From: JAYRGC01 sp041908065
GTDB taxonomy: Bacteria; Pseudomonadota; Alphaproteobacteria; UBA9219
Length of the DNA stretch: 36,545 nucleotides
Assembly: GCA_041908065.1 (NCBI GenBank)
Contig: JAYRGC010000033.1
Span: 1 to 36,545 of the forward strand
Direction: 5' to 3'
Position 1 is the first letter of the stretch. Each line of letters begins with the position of its first letter. The translations under genes were made by a program, and so were the position numbers. Positions 23,950 through 32,168 of the stretch are shown here, in pieces. Under the pieces are notes generated by a model that worked only from the letters and a program-made list of their open reading frames with translations, was not told the origin of the DNA and ran no database searches.

Positions 23950-23969
23950 GGTTAATACTGCAATTAACC
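23950..23969. promoter_or_regulatory. Palindrome GGTTAAT-N6-ATTAACC, candidate operator
   Basis: Perfect seven-base inverted repeat (23950-23956 and 23963-23969) in an A+T-rich region about 110 bases upstream of the 586-residue gene. It resembles a repressor site, but the regulator is unknown. Confidence 0.3.
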
Positions 23970-24007
23970 AATTAATTATTTCACAATGAAAAACCGTTTT
24001 AATGGGT

Positions 24008-24180
24008 TCTTATGCAAAACGGACGGGTATTTGCATCCGAACGCAACGGCAAGCACCGTCATTGCGAGCCGCCTCTTGGCGGCGAAGCAATCCAGAGTCG
24101 TTGCAGAACAAGACTAGATTGCTTCGCCGCCCGACAGCGTTAACGCTGTCCAAACCAAAGGGTGGCGGCTCGCAATGACG
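24008..24180. repeat. Composite repeat: MITE-type end joined to palindromic element copy 4
   Basis: The left part (TCTTATGCAAAACGGACGGG, then TATTTGCATCCGAACGCAAC) matches the ends of the elements at 8.3, 21.6 and 35.2 kb. It runs directly into the palindrome at 24057-24180, bounded by CGTCATTGCGAGCCGCC and GGCGGCTCGCAATGACG, with internal GAAGCAATCCAG / CTAGATTGCTTC arms and the CGCTGTCCAAACCAAAG segment. It ends 12 bases before the panD stop codon. Confidence 0.78.
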
Positions 24181-24192
24181 CCTCACCTGCCA

Positions 24193-24543
24193 TTATTCTT
24201 TCAGTCTACCTTTATTGGTTTTATCGACCAGCACTATGGACGGGGCGAATTTTTCGCTGGCGTCGCGCCAACACCAAGCGGCGATTATCACCACGTCGCC
24301 CTTGGACGCTCCCCGCGCCGCCGCGCCGTTCAAGCATATCTGCCCCGATCCAGCCGGAGCCTCTATGACATAGGTTTCCAAGCGCGCTCCGGTGCTGACG
24401 TTCCAGACGTGGACGGCCTCGAACTCCTCCAGCCCCGCCATGCGAAGCAGCGTGGAATCCACGGCTATGCTGCCCTCGTATTCCATATCCGCGCCGGTAA
24501 GGGTAGCGCGGTGGATCTTGGCCTTAAGCTGTTTTATGAACAT
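24193..24543 (-). CDS. panD: Aspartate 1-decarboxylase
   Basis: Pyruvoyl enzyme making beta-alanine for pantothenate and coenzyme A. The self-cleavage site is present as YEGSIAVD, where Gly-Ser is cut to give the pyruvoyl group on Ser25. Other family marks are LKAKIHRATLTGADMEYEG at the start, VHVWNVSTGARLETYVI and NGAAARGASKGDVVIIAA. The protein is 116 residues, a little short of the common 117-140. It lies 28 bases after frr on the same strand and may be cotranscribed with pyrH-frr, an unusual pairing. The composite repeat abuts its 3' end. Confidence 0.93.
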   Translation of the reverse strand: MFIKQLKAKIHRATLTGADMEYEGSIAVDSTLLRMAGLEEFEAVHVWNVSTGARLETYVIEAPAGSGQICLNGAAARGASKGDVVIIAAWCWRDASEKFAPSIVLVDKTNKGRLKE

Positions 24544-24571
24544 CCAAACACACCAATCGTCACTAAACCTG

Positions 24572-25120
24572 CTAAACCTGCGTTATTTCCTTTTCCCGCT
24601 GAGCCAACGCCTCGTCTATCTTGCCGACATGGGCGTCGGTTGCCTGCTGGACTTTCTCGCCTTGGTTTTTTTGTTCGTCTTCCGAGATGTTGCCATCTTT
24701 ATGGAGTTTTTTCAACTCGTCCATCGCCTCGCGGCGGGCGTTGCGAACCGCGACCCGCGCCTGTTCGGCATATTTTCCGGCGATCTTAACCAGCTCCAGC
24801 CTGCGTTCTTGGCTAAGCTCGGGAACGGGAACTCGCACCAAGGCCCCGTCCGGCTGGGGGTTAAGCCCCAATCCGGCGTCGCGGATGCCCTTTTCCACCG
24901 CCTTGACCAGCGTTTTATCCCACACCTGCACCGTCAACAGGCGCGGCTCCGGCACGCTGACGTTGGCGACTTGGTTCAACGGCACGACGCCGCCATAGGC
25001 TTCAACGCGCACGGGATCCAGCATGGATGTGGAGGCGCGTCCGGTTCGCAATCCGGCGAATTCCTTTTTCAGGGCTTCGACCGCGCTTTCCATGCGCTGT
25101 TTCATTTGATCCATGTTCAT
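24572..25120 (-). CDS. frr: Ribosome recycling factor
   Basis: Splits post-termination ribosomes together with EF-G. The 182-residue protein has the standard features: MKQRMESAVEALKKEFAGLR, TGRASTSMLDPVRVEAYGG, PLNQVANVSVPEPRLLTVQ, GLNPQPDGALVRVPVPEL, ERRLELVKIAGKYAEQARVA and the C-terminal helix DEQKNQGEKVQQATD. The ATG at 25120 overlaps the pyrH stop by four bases (ATGA), so coupling to pyrH is expected, as in most bacteria. Confidence 0.97.
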   Translation of the reverse strand: MNMDQMKQRMESAVEALKKEFAGLRTGRASTSMLDPVRVEAYGGVVPLNQVANVSVPEPRLLTVQVWDKTLVKAVEKGIRDAGLGLNPQPDGALVRVPVPELSQERRLELVKIAGKYAEQARVAVRNARREAMDELKKLHKDGNISEDEQKNQGEKVQQATDAHVGKIDEALAQREKEITQV

Positions 25121-25866
25121 TTCTTTTTCCCCTTGTTTTCCACGATGGTATAGCGTCCCCGCCCGCGCATCACGTCGGCGAACGCGCCGTGGGTGAATAT
25201 CGAAAAGACGATGATCGGAATGTCGCTTTGCCGCGCCAACGATATGGCCGAGGCGTCCATCACCTGCAGATCGCGCGACAACACGTCCATATAGGTCAAC
25301 TTGTCATAGCGTTTGGCGTTCTTTACGCGGTTGGGATCCGCGCTATAGACGCCGTCGACCTTGGTGGCCTTTAACAAAGCGTCGCACTGCATTTCCGAAG
25401 CCCGCAACGCCGCCGCCGAATCGGTGGTGAAGAACGGGTTTCCGGTTCCGGCGGCGAATATCACCACGCGGCCTTTTTCCATATGGCGTTCGGCGCGGCG
25501 GCGAATGTAAGGCTCGCAAACCGAAGACATCGGTATGGCTGACTGCACGCGTGTCTGCACGCCGATTTTCTCCAAGGCGTTCTGCATGGCCAGAGCGTTG
25601 ATGACGGTGGCCAGCATTCCCATGTAGTCGGCAGTGGCGCGATCCATGCCGCTGGCCGCCCCCGACACGCCGCGGAATATGTTGCCGCCGCCGATGACGG
25701 CGCAAACCTCGACGCCCATTTCCACGACGGAGCGGATTTCTGCCGCCACACGGTCGACGATTTCCTGATCCAGCCCGTAGTCGCGCTTGCCCATCAACGC
25801 CTCGCCGGACAGCTTCAGCAGCACGCGGTTGTAAAGCGGGGCATCTGAAACGCGTTTTTTCGCCAT
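25117..25866 (-). CDS. pyrH: Uridylate (UMP) kinase
   Basis: Converts UMP to UDP in pyrimidine nucleotide synthesis; a hexameric amino-acid-kinase fold enzyme. Landmarks are YNRVLLKLSGEALMG, VCAVIGGGNIFRG, ADYMGMLATVINALAMQ, RAERHMEKGRVVIFAAGTG, NPFFTTDSAAALRASEM and ATKVDGVYSADP. The 249-residue length is usual. The ATG has AGGAG upstream. The usual upstream neighbours rpsB and tsf are not here; the gene begins its own unit behind a TATAAT element and couples to frr by ATGA. Confidence 0.97.
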   Translation of the reverse strand: MAKKRVSDAPLYNRVLLKLSGEALMGKRDYGLDQEIVDRVAAEIRSVVEMGVEVCAVIGGGNIFRGVSGAASGMDRATADYMGMLATVINALAMQNALEKIGVQTRVQSAIPMSSVCEPYIRRRAERHMEKGRVVIFAAGTGNPFFTTDSAAALRASEMQCDALLKATKVDGVYSADPNRVKNAKRYDKLTYMDVLSRDLQVMDASAISLARQSDIPIIVFSIFTHGAFADVMRGRGRYTIVENKGKKK

Positions 25867-25902
25867 GTTCGAATTCTCCTATTCGATAAACAAATCCGCA
25901 GG

Positions 25903-25931
25903 ATTATAGCCATAATCGGGAAATATGAAAC
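25903..25931 (-). promoter_or_regulatory. Likely promoter of pyrH-frr
   Basis: On the minus strand, a perfect -10 TATAAT (plus 25903-25908) is preceded at 17 bases by GTTTCA (25926-25931), a weak -35. It lies about 37 bases upstream of the pyrH ATG. Confidence 0.5.
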
Positions 25932-25982
25932 AGGCTCTAAGACCTCGCGTGACCGTTCCATTATCCTATGGGCTCGAAACCG

Positions 25983-27206
25983 CTAACCGATGGCCTGTTT
26001 GATTCTATCCATCGCCTCGCGGACGTTTTCAGGGCTGTTGAACGCGCTGATTCGGATATATCCCTCCCCGCAGCGGCCAAATCCGGCCCCGGGGGTACAG
26101 ACCACTCCGGCGCGGTTCAGCAACAAATCGAAAAACTCCCACGAATCGCGCCGCGCATCCACCCAGATATAAGGCGAGTTGTCGCCGCCGATGCAATCGA
26201 AGCCCAGCTTGCCGATGTGCTCGCGGATATAGGCGGCGTTGCGGAGATAATACGCCGCCAGTTCCTTTACCTGCGCCTGCCCTTCGGGAGTGTAAACCGC
26301 CTCGGCGGCGCGTTGGACGGGATACGACACGCTGTTGAACTTGGTGGTATGGCGGCGGTTCCACAGGCCGTGGACGGCTACTTTTTCGCCGTTCGCGGCG
26401 TAGGCGACGCATTCCTTCGGCACGACGGTATAGGCGCAACGGGTTCCGGTGAATCCCGCCGTCTTCGACAGGCTGCGGAACTCGACCGCTACCTCCCGCG
26501 CCCCCTCTATTTCGTATATCGAATGGGGCAGCGAGGGATCCTGAATGAACGCCTCGTACGCGGCGTCGTAAAGTATCAACGACTTGTTGGCGCGGGCGTA
26601 ATCGACCCAGCGTTGCAGTTGGGCGCGGGTTATCACCGCGCCGGTGGGATTGTTGGGAAAGCATAGATATATCAGATCAACCGGCTGCGATGGCAAATCC
26701 GGCACGAAACCATTGGCCTTGTTGCCTTCCATGTACACCAAGCCCTGATAGCGTCCGTCCTGACAGGCTCCGGCGCGTCCGGCCATGACGTTGGTGTCGA
26801 CATAGACCGGATAAACCGGATCCGGTATCGCCACGCGGACGTCTTTGGCGAAAATCTCTTGAAAATTGCCGGTGTCGCACTTAGCCCCGTCGCTGACGAA
26901 TATCTCGTCGGCGTCGATCTTGGCTCCGCGAGAGCGGAAATCGACCTTGGCTATGGCCTCGCGCAAAAAGTCGTAGCCCTGTTCCGGCCCATAGCCGCGA
27001 AAGGTGGAATCGTCGGCCATCTCGTCCACCGCCTTGTGCATGGCGGACACGCAAGCCTTGGGCAAAGCCCTAGTCACGTCGCCGATGCCGAGGCGGATAA
27101 TCTTACGATCCGCGTGTTCGGCCTGAAAAGCCGCGACCCGTTTGGCAATGTTGGAAAAAAGATACGACGATTGCAGCAGCGTAAAACTTTCGTTTATTTT
27201 TATCAT
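25983..27206 (-). CDS. dapL: LL-diaminopimelate aminotransferase
   Basis: PLP enzyme that converts tetrahydrodipicolinate to LL-diaminopimelate in one step, bypassing DapD-DapC/ArgD-DapE; the product feeds lysine and peptidoglycan. Length from the ATG at 27206 is 407 residues, as expected. Family marks are IKINESFTLLQSSYLFSNIA, IRLGIGDVTRALP, FRGYGPEQGYDFLREAIA, IFVSDGAKCDTGN, IPDPVYPVYVDTNVMAGR, LCFPNNPTGAVI, the PLP-lysine motif SLSKTAGFTGTRC (Lys248), and GEGYIRISAFN. The frame continues to 27275 but family alignment supports MIKINES. Divergent from the NRAMP gene. DapL is scattered in bacteria and uncommon in Proteobacteria, so its presence says something about this lineage. Confidence 0.94.
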   Translation of the reverse strand: MIKINESFTLLQSSYLFSNIAKRVAAFQAEHADRKIIRLGIGDVTRALPKACVSAMHKAVDEMADDSTFRGYGPEQGYDFLREAIAKVDFRSRGAKIDADEIFVSDGAKCDTGNFQEIFAKDVRVAIPDPVYPVYVDTNVMAGRAGACQDGRYQGLVYMEGNKANGFVPDLPSQPVDLIYLCFPNNPTGAVITRAQLQRWVDYARANKSLILYDAAYEAFIQDPSLPHSIYEIEGAREVAVEFRSLSKTAGFTGTRCAYTVVPKECVAYAANGEKVAVHGLWNRRHTTKFNSVSYPVQRAAEAVYTPEGQAQVKELAAYYLRNAAYIREHIGKLGFDCIGGDNSPYIWVDARRDSWEFFDLLLNRAGVVCTPGAGFGRCGEGYIRISAFNSPENVREAMDRIKQAIG

Positions 27207-27301
27207 CGCAATCCCCATCAGACCGTTGTGCTTTCGACCGCCGCCAGTGTAATGTCGCGTGCGGCGTTTTGCCATCCCAAAACCGTAAACGGGCGAACGT
27301 G

Positions 27302-28576
27302 ATGATACGGTGGCTCCATCGCTATCCTATCAATTTCTGGAGAAGGCTGGGGCCAGGGCTGGTCACCGGCGCGGCTGACGACGACCCCAGCGGCATAGCC
27401 ACTTATTCCCAAGCCGGATCCCAATTCGGGTTCAGCGTCGGCTGGACTATGGTTCTGACGTTTCCGCTGATGGCGGCGATACAGGAAATAAGCGCAAGGA
27501 TCGGACGCACGACCAGCTATGGGCTGGCGGGAAACCTGCGCCTGTTCTATCCCATTTCCATACTGCGATTCATGGTTCTGTTGCTGGTGTTCGCCAACGT
27601 CATCAATCTGGCCGCCGATTTGGGGGCTATGGGATCCGCGCTGCAGTTGGTCGTAGGGGGAGACGCCAAGGTGTGGGCGGCCGCGTTCGGCGGAGTTTGC
27701 GTCGCCCTTCAGCTTTTGACCGACTACCGCCGCTATACCTCCATCTTAAAATGGCTGACGTTAAGCCTTTTCGCCTACGTCGGGGTGGTGCTGGTGGTCG
27801 ACGTTCCGTGGGACGAGGTTTTGCGCGGGATGTTCGTGCCGAACCTGAAGTTCGACGTCGCCTATTTGACCGTGATCGTGGCGGTGTTCGGCACGACGAT
27901 AAGCCCCTATCTTTTCTTTTGGCAGTCCACGCAGGAAGCCGAGGACGTGGCGGCCAATCCCGAGGCTCAGCCCCTTTTGATCGCCCCCGAACAAGCCGAG
28001 GACGAAATCCGCCGCATCCGTTTCGACACCTACGTCGGCATGGGTTTTTCAAATCTGATAGCCCTGTTCGTCATGGTGACCGCCGCCGCCACGTTGCACG
28101 CCCACGGCATCACCGACATTCAAACCTCCAGCCAAGCCGCCGAAGCCCTCCGCCCTTTGGCGGGGCCTTTCGCCTTCGCCGTCTTCGCCTTGGGCATAAT
28201 CGGAACCGGAATGCTGGCCGTCCCCATACTGGCCGCATCCTCGGCCTACGCGGTGGGGGAGGCCTTGGATTGGCACGTCGGGCTTGGCCGCCGCCCCCGC
28301 GAGGCGCGGGCGTTCTATGCCACCCTTATCGGAGCCACCGTCATAGGCGTGCTGCTAAACTTCACCGGACTGGATCCCATCAAAGCCTTGTTCTTCAGCG
28401 CGATGATAAACGGCATAATCGCCGTTCCGCTGATGCTGGTGATGATGCACATGGCCTCCTCGCCGCGCATCATGGGCGCGCACACCATCCCCTTGCCTTT
28501 GAAAATAACGGGATGGACGGCGACGACGGTCATGGGGTTTATAACTCTGGCGATGGCCGCGACGCTGATCTGGTGA
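27302..28576 (+). CDS. NRAMP-family divalent metal transporter with variant motifs
   Basis: Integral membrane transporter of 424 residues with about eleven predicted helices, recognised by GPGLVTGAADDDPSGIATYS in helix 1 and by overall NRAMP layout. In classical Mn/Fe transporters, helix 1 has DPGN and helix 6 has a Met-Pro-His motif that binds soft metals. Here helix 1 reads DPSG (28-31) and helix 6 reads GTTISPYLFF (about 197-206), without the Met or His. This places it in the variant branch that includes NRAMP-related magnesium transporters, so ion selectivity cannot be assumed to be Mn/Fe. The ATG at 27302 is preferred; TTG 27269 and GTG 27299 are other in-frame options and no ribosome binding site is strong. 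It is convergent with mrdA across a repeat element. Confidence 0.87.
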   Translation: MIRWLHRYPINFWRRLGPGLVTGAADDDPSGIATYSQAGSQFGFSVGWTMVLTFPLMAAIQEISARIGRTTSYGLAGNLRLFYPISILRFMVLLLVFANVINLAADLGAMGSALQLVVGGDAKVWAAAFGGVCVALQLLTDYRRYTSILKWLTLSLFAYVGVVLVVDVPWDEVLRGMFVPNLKFDVAYLTVIVAVFGTTISPYLFFWQSTQEAEDVAANPEAQPLLIAPEQAEDEIRRIRFDTYVGMGFSNLIALFVMVTAAATLHAHGITDIQTSSQAAEALRPLAGPFAFAVFALGIIGTGMLAVPILAASSAYAVGEALDWHVGLGRRPREARAFYATLIGATVIGVLLNFTGLDPIKALFFSAMINGIIAVPLMLVMMHMASSPRIMGAHTIPLPLKITGWTATTVMGFITLAMAATLIW

Positions 28577-28607
28577 TATTTCATAACTAACTCTGAATCT
28601 CTCCTGC

Positions 28608-28774
28608 CGACGAGCGTCGCCCTTGCGACGCGAAGCAATCCAGAATCATAAGCGCAACGGCTCTGGATTGCTTCGCGGCATGAAGAAGGCCGCTCGCAAT
28701 GACGGCCAAAGGACGTAACAGGGTAGATGACGGCCTTTGGCTGCAAGGTTACCAACCGATTTTGGGAAAGAGCC
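28608..28774. repeat. Composite repeat: palindromic element copy 5 plus MITE-type end
   Basis: The palindrome at 28608-28706 runs from GACGAGCGTCGCCCTTGCGA to GCCGCTCGCAATGACGGCC with GAAGCAATCCAG / CTGGATTGCTTC arms. The right part contains ACGTAACAGGGTAGATGACG and ends with GGGAAAGAGCC, the inverse of the GGCTCT end of other elements. It fills the gap between the convergent NRAMP and mrdA genes and stops four bases before the mrdA stop codon. A hairpin this long could act as a terminator for both genes. Confidence 0.72.
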
Positions 28775-28777
28775 TAC

Positions 28778-30595
28778 CTATATCTCCCGCTTTTGGCACT
28801 CGGCGAGTATGTCCCGCGCTATGGGAGCGGCGGTGTGCCCTCCGCTTCCGCCGTGTTCGATGACCACGGCGATCGAGTATTTGGGCTTGTCGACCGGCGC
28901 GTAGCCGATGAACAGGGCGTGATCGCGCTCCTTCCAAGGCAGTTCGTCGTTGCCGATAACCCCTTCGGCGCGTTCGACCATCGTTATCCGCCGCACCTGC
29001 GAAGTTCCGGTTTTTCCTGCCATCTCCATCCCCGCCGTCGTAATCCGCGAGGAATGGGCGGTTCCCGAAGAATCGTTGACCACCGCGTTCATGGCGTCGC
29101 GCACCATGGCCAGATGGCGTTTTTCGATCCCAACGGGAACGGGTTCCGGCGCAGGCTCGCCGCCCATGGTTTTGGCAATGCGGGGCGTCACTGCCTTGCC
29201 GCCGTTGGCAACGCAAGCCGCCATCGCGGCGAGTTGCACCGGAGTGGTCAGCAAATACCCTTGCCCTATGGCGGTTATCAGGGTTTCGCCCTGTTGCCAC
29301 TGTCCGCCCTTGGATGATCTCCATGCGCGGTTGGGAACGTTGCCAGACCGTTCGTTGGGTATGTCTATGCCTGATTTACGCCCTAATCCCAGACGTTTGG
29401 CCATCGCCTGTATGCGGTCTATTCCCACGCGATGGCCTAGGTCGTAAAAGTAGGTATCGCACGACATAGCCAAGGCGTCCTTGAAAGCCACCGTGCCGTG
29501 CCCTCCGCGTTTCCAGCAGTGGAAGCGGTGTTTGCCCAATTCGTAATGCCCCGGACAAAACACCGTATCCGCAGGCTCGAGAATTCCGGAATCCATGGCT
29601 GCCAAAGCCGTGACTATTTTAAATGTCGAACCCGGGGCGTAAAGACCGCTAACCGATTTGTTCAAAAGCGGCGCGGTTTCGTCGGCGTTCAGCGATTTCC
29701 AGTCGTCGCGAGAGATGCCGTAGCAAAACATATTGGGGTCGAATCCCGGGTGGGAAACCATGGCGAGAACAGCCCCGCTGTGCACATCCATCACGACCAC
29801 GGACGCGGCCTTTTCCGCCGCTATCCTCTTTTTGACCGCTTCCTGCAATCCCATGTCTATGTTCAACGGCAAATCTTCGCCGTTGCGCGGATTGTTTTTG
29901 GCCAATTCCCTGACGACTTTGCCGCGAGCGTTCACCTCCATCTGCACCGTTCCGGCCTCGCCGCGCAGCTTCCTGTCGTATTTTTTCTCCACGCCGCTTT
30001 TGCCGATGCGGAATCCGGGGATGGAAAGCTCCGTCTCCTTGGATTCGCCGTCGCCGTCCGCAGATACCGGACCGACATATCCAACGACGTGCGAAAGCGC
30101 GTCTCCATAAGGATAATAGCGCGCTTCCCCCACCTCCACGTCTATTCCGGGCAATTCAAGCGATCGCAAGGAAATAGTGGCGACCTGATCCCAAGAAAGA
30201 TTGTCTCTGACCATTATGGGATTCTGCCCGCCTGAGCGAATGTCCTTCAGGACGCGTTTTTTGTCCGCCTCGGAAAGTTGCAGGTACTTTTCCACGCCCT
30301 CCAACAAGCGGGCGGCGGCGGAATGATGCACTTGATCGGGCTGCAATATGAGACGGTAGTTTTGCTGGTTCAACGCCAACTGGGTCCCGTGGCGATCGAG
30401 TATCTGTCCGCGCGGCGGAGCGATCAAACGCAGATTGATGCGATTTTCTTCGGCCAGCGTCCGGTATTTGTTGCCTTGCATCACCTGAAGATAATAGAGC
30501 CTTCCCGCCAGCACGGAAAAAAGTCCGGCCTTGGCGCATCCCAGCAAAACGGCGCGGCGGTTGAAAAGCCTAGAGTTTTCGTAATCGTGCGACAT
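28778..30595 (-). CDS. mrdA: Penicillin-binding protein 2 (elongasome transpeptidase)
   Basis: Class B penicillin-binding protein that cross-links peptidoglycan during cell elongation. From the ATG at 30595 it has 605 residues. One N-terminal membrane helix (RAVLLGCAKAGLFSVLAGRL) precedes the dimerisation region (PPRGQILDRHGTQLALNQQN). The transpeptidase domain shows all three active-site motifs: STFK (Ser323-Lys326), SCD (378-380) and KTG (528-530). The sequence upstream of 30595 in the same frame overlaps mreD and has no family similarity. It is last in mreC-mreD-mrdA; rodA, which normally follows, is absent, and a repeat element abuts the stop codon. The start's ribosome binding site is weak, suggesting dependence on mreD translation 18 bases upstream. 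Confidence 0.95.
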   Translation of the reverse strand: MSHDYENSRLFNRRAVLLGCAKAGLFSVLAGRLYYLQVMQGNKYRTLAEENRINLRLIAPPRGQILDRHGTQLALNQQNYRLILQPDQVHHSAAARLLEGVEKYLQLSEADKKRVLKDIRSGGQNPIMVRDNLSWDQVATISLRSLELPGIDVEVGEARYYPYGDALSHVVGYVGPVSADGDGESKETELSIPGFRIGKSGVEKKYDRKLRGEAGTVQMEVNARGKVVRELAKNNPRNGEDLPLNIDMGLQEAVKKRIAAEKAASVVVMDVHSGAVLAMVSHPGFDPNMFCYGISRDDWKSLNADETAPLLNKSVSGLYAPGSTFKIVTALAAMDSGILEPADTVFCPGHYELGKHRFHCWKRGGHGTVAFKDALAMSCDTYFYDLGHRVGIDRIQAMAKRLGLGRKSGIDIPNERSGNVPNRAWRSSKGGQWQQGETLITAIGQGYLLTTPVQLAAMAACVANGGKAVTPRIAKTMGGEPAPEPVPVGIEKRHLAMVRDAMNAVVNDSSGTAHSSRITTAGMEMAGKTGTSQVRRITMVERAEGVIGNDELPWKERDHALFIGYAPVDKPKYSIAVVIEHGGSGGHTAAPIARDILAECQKREI

Positions 30596-30612
30596 GCTTT
30601 TATGAACCACGC

Positions 30613-31140
30613 TCAGGCCGGAGGCGTCGTCAAGCGATGCAACTTGATCAACGCCCAAGCCGGAATCGGAAAGACGGCTATCGTCATCGCTATTTGCGCC
30701 AACGTAGGCGACGGAGGCGACAATCTCCATTCGTATAAAGACAGGATACCCCATTGCGCGGACTGGGCAAAAACCGCCATAACCCCGAAACCTGCCCATA
30801 AAACGTAAAAAGCTTGTCCGACGAAAAAACGCCTCTGACGCAACAACAGCTGGTGCAACGCCAGAAATATGAACGACGAGATTCCCAACGGCATGAAGTT
30901 AATGGCGTCGTGCAACAATCCCAAGGCGAAAGCCGAAACAGGACCGAAGATGTCGGGACGATGGATAGCCCAGTAATATACGGCGATAAGTCCAAATGCC
31001 GGAGCGACCGCTCCTACGTCGGGCAGCGGCCACGGAATCGCCCCTAAAAGGATCATAAAGGCCGATGCCGCTATGGGAATGGCCAACCTTGCTCCGGCCT
31101 CGACCCTTTGCCAAGCGAAGGGGAGCATCAATTCTGCCAA
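30613..31140 (-). CDS. mreD: Rod shape-determining protein MreD
   Basis: Inner-membrane component of the elongasome. The 175-residue protein is nearly all hydrophobic helices (LAIPIAASAFMILLGAIPWP; AFGLIAVYYWAIHRPDIFGP; FALGLLHDAINFMPLGISSF) with the family's helical order and the Pro-Asp-x-Phe-Gly loop. Sequence conservation in this family is low, so position supports the call: it overlaps mreC by 13 bases and is followed 17 bases later by mrdA. Confidence 0.88.
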   Translation of the reverse strand: MAELMLPFAWQRVEAGARLAIPIAASAFMILLGAIPWPLPDVGAVAPAFGLIAVYYWAIHRPDIFGPVSAFALGLLHDAINFMPLGISSFIFLALHQLLLRQRRFFVGQAFYVLWAGFGVMAVFAQSAQWGILSLYEWRLSPPSPTLAQIAMTIAVFPIPAWALIKLHRLTTPPA

Positions 31141-32030
31141 TCCGCGCCGCGCCGCATGGCCGAAGTCATGGGATTCAACTGGCCTCCGGCCAAATGGAAA
31201 TCGACCAAACGAACTTGGTTGACGCGAGAAAGTCCGGCCAGCGGAACCACGCTATAGCCCATGCCATCCTTGTCGGCAACGACCGTCCCCACCGGAATAT
31301 TGGGAGGAAACACCCCGCCGTGGCCTGAGGTGACGATACGATCCCCCGCCTTTATTTCCGCGTTTTGCGGCAGATACAGCAGCTTCAGCCCCGATGCGCC
31401 GTCTCCGGCCAGAATGGCGTTGTCGCCGCTTCCGGTCACGGAAACCGGAATGCGGGAATTAATGTCGGTTATCAGCATGATTCGCGAAGACCAATCTCCG
31501 GATTCGACGATCCGTCCGATAAGAGCGCCTGAGGCTATCGCCGCCATTCCCTCTCTGGCCCCGTCAAGTTTCCCCGCCGTTATAACTACGTTCCTCATAA
31601 ACGGGCCTCCGGTATCGGCGATGATACGGGCGGAAACAAAGGAAAACTGGGGTTCAGGCTTATAATTCAGCAAACCGCGCAATTCGCGGTTTTCCTTTTC
31701 CATCACCACGGCGGCGTTCTGCCACTGCGCCAGACGAGCGTTTTCTTGCCTCAGGCGTTCGTTTTCCTGCTTGATATGGACATATTCGGACACGCTGCGA
31801 ACGGCGTTTTCCGCCGCTGCCACCGGACGCCCTAAAACGTCCATGGCCGGAGCGAGCCTGTCAACCAAAGCCATCCTGAATTTTTCCACCGCCACGGGCT
31901 GGGAGCTGCTGAAAATCAATAAAAACAACGAAAGCAAAGAAAAGACGGCGAAGGAAAGGTTATCGGACAGCGTGCGCCACGACATTGCAGCCGTGTTCAC
32001 CCATCCCGCGCGATGACGTCCTACAGACAT
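31128..32030 (-). CDS. mreC: Rod shape-determining protein MreC
   Basis: Periplasmic scaffold that activates PBP2 in the elongasome. The 300-residue protein has an N-terminal membrane anchor (FAVFSLLSLFLLIFSSSQP), a coiled coil (VSEYVHIKQENERLRQENAR) and the beta-domain with motifs ENRELRGLLNY, SGALIGRIVESGDWSSRIMLI, TDINSRIPV and GDRIVTSGHGGVFPPNIPVG. The ATG at 32030 has GGTGGA upstream; MSWRTLSD (31985) is a second choice. The gene begins the mreC-mreD-mrdA run. The expected mreB is not upstream; cobW is found instead, 138 bases away and on the same strand. Confidence 0.93.
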   Translation of the reverse strand: MSVGRHRAGWVNTAAMSWRTLSDNLSFAVFSLLSLFLLIFSSSQPVAVEKFRMALVDRLAPAMDVLGRPVAAAENAVRSVSEYVHIKQENERLRQENARLAQWQNAAVVMEKENRELRGLLNYKPEPQFSFVSARIIADTGGPFMRNVVITAGKLDGAREGMAAIASGALIGRIVESGDWSSRIMLITDINSRIPVSVTGSGDNAILAGDGASGLKLLYLPQNAEIKAGDRIVTSGHGGVFPPNIPVGTVVADKDGMGYSVVPLAGLSRVNQVRLVDFHLAGGQLNPMTSAMRRGADWQN

Positions 32031-32168
32031 TCAATCCACCCCATCCCGAACCGGCGCGAATCCCAACCGCGCGCAGAGTCGGGGGATGTTAAGACGGTAA
32101 AAAAGATAAGTCCAGACCAATGATTAAAAATTCGTTGAAAAGCGTTTTAACGCGCGTTCGTAATTTCA

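Larger units (their letters stand above)
23842..24192. other. Gene-free stretch upstream of the large membrane protein
   Basis: No gene is seen. The first part is A+T-rich and holds the candidate operator palindrome at 23950-23969 and presumably the promoter of the minus-strand gene at 22081-23841. The rest is the composite repeat at 24008-24180. Confidence 0.6.

Noticed and set aside
23950..23969. Possible CtrA site (TTAA spaced TTAA)
   Set aside because: The two TTAA are eight bases apart rather than the seven of the CtrA consensus; kept only as a generic palindrome.
27673..28590. 305-codon plus-strand frame overlapping the NRAMP gene
   Set aside because: Arg/His-rich frame-shifted copy of the transporter region; the other frame has membrane helices and family motifs.
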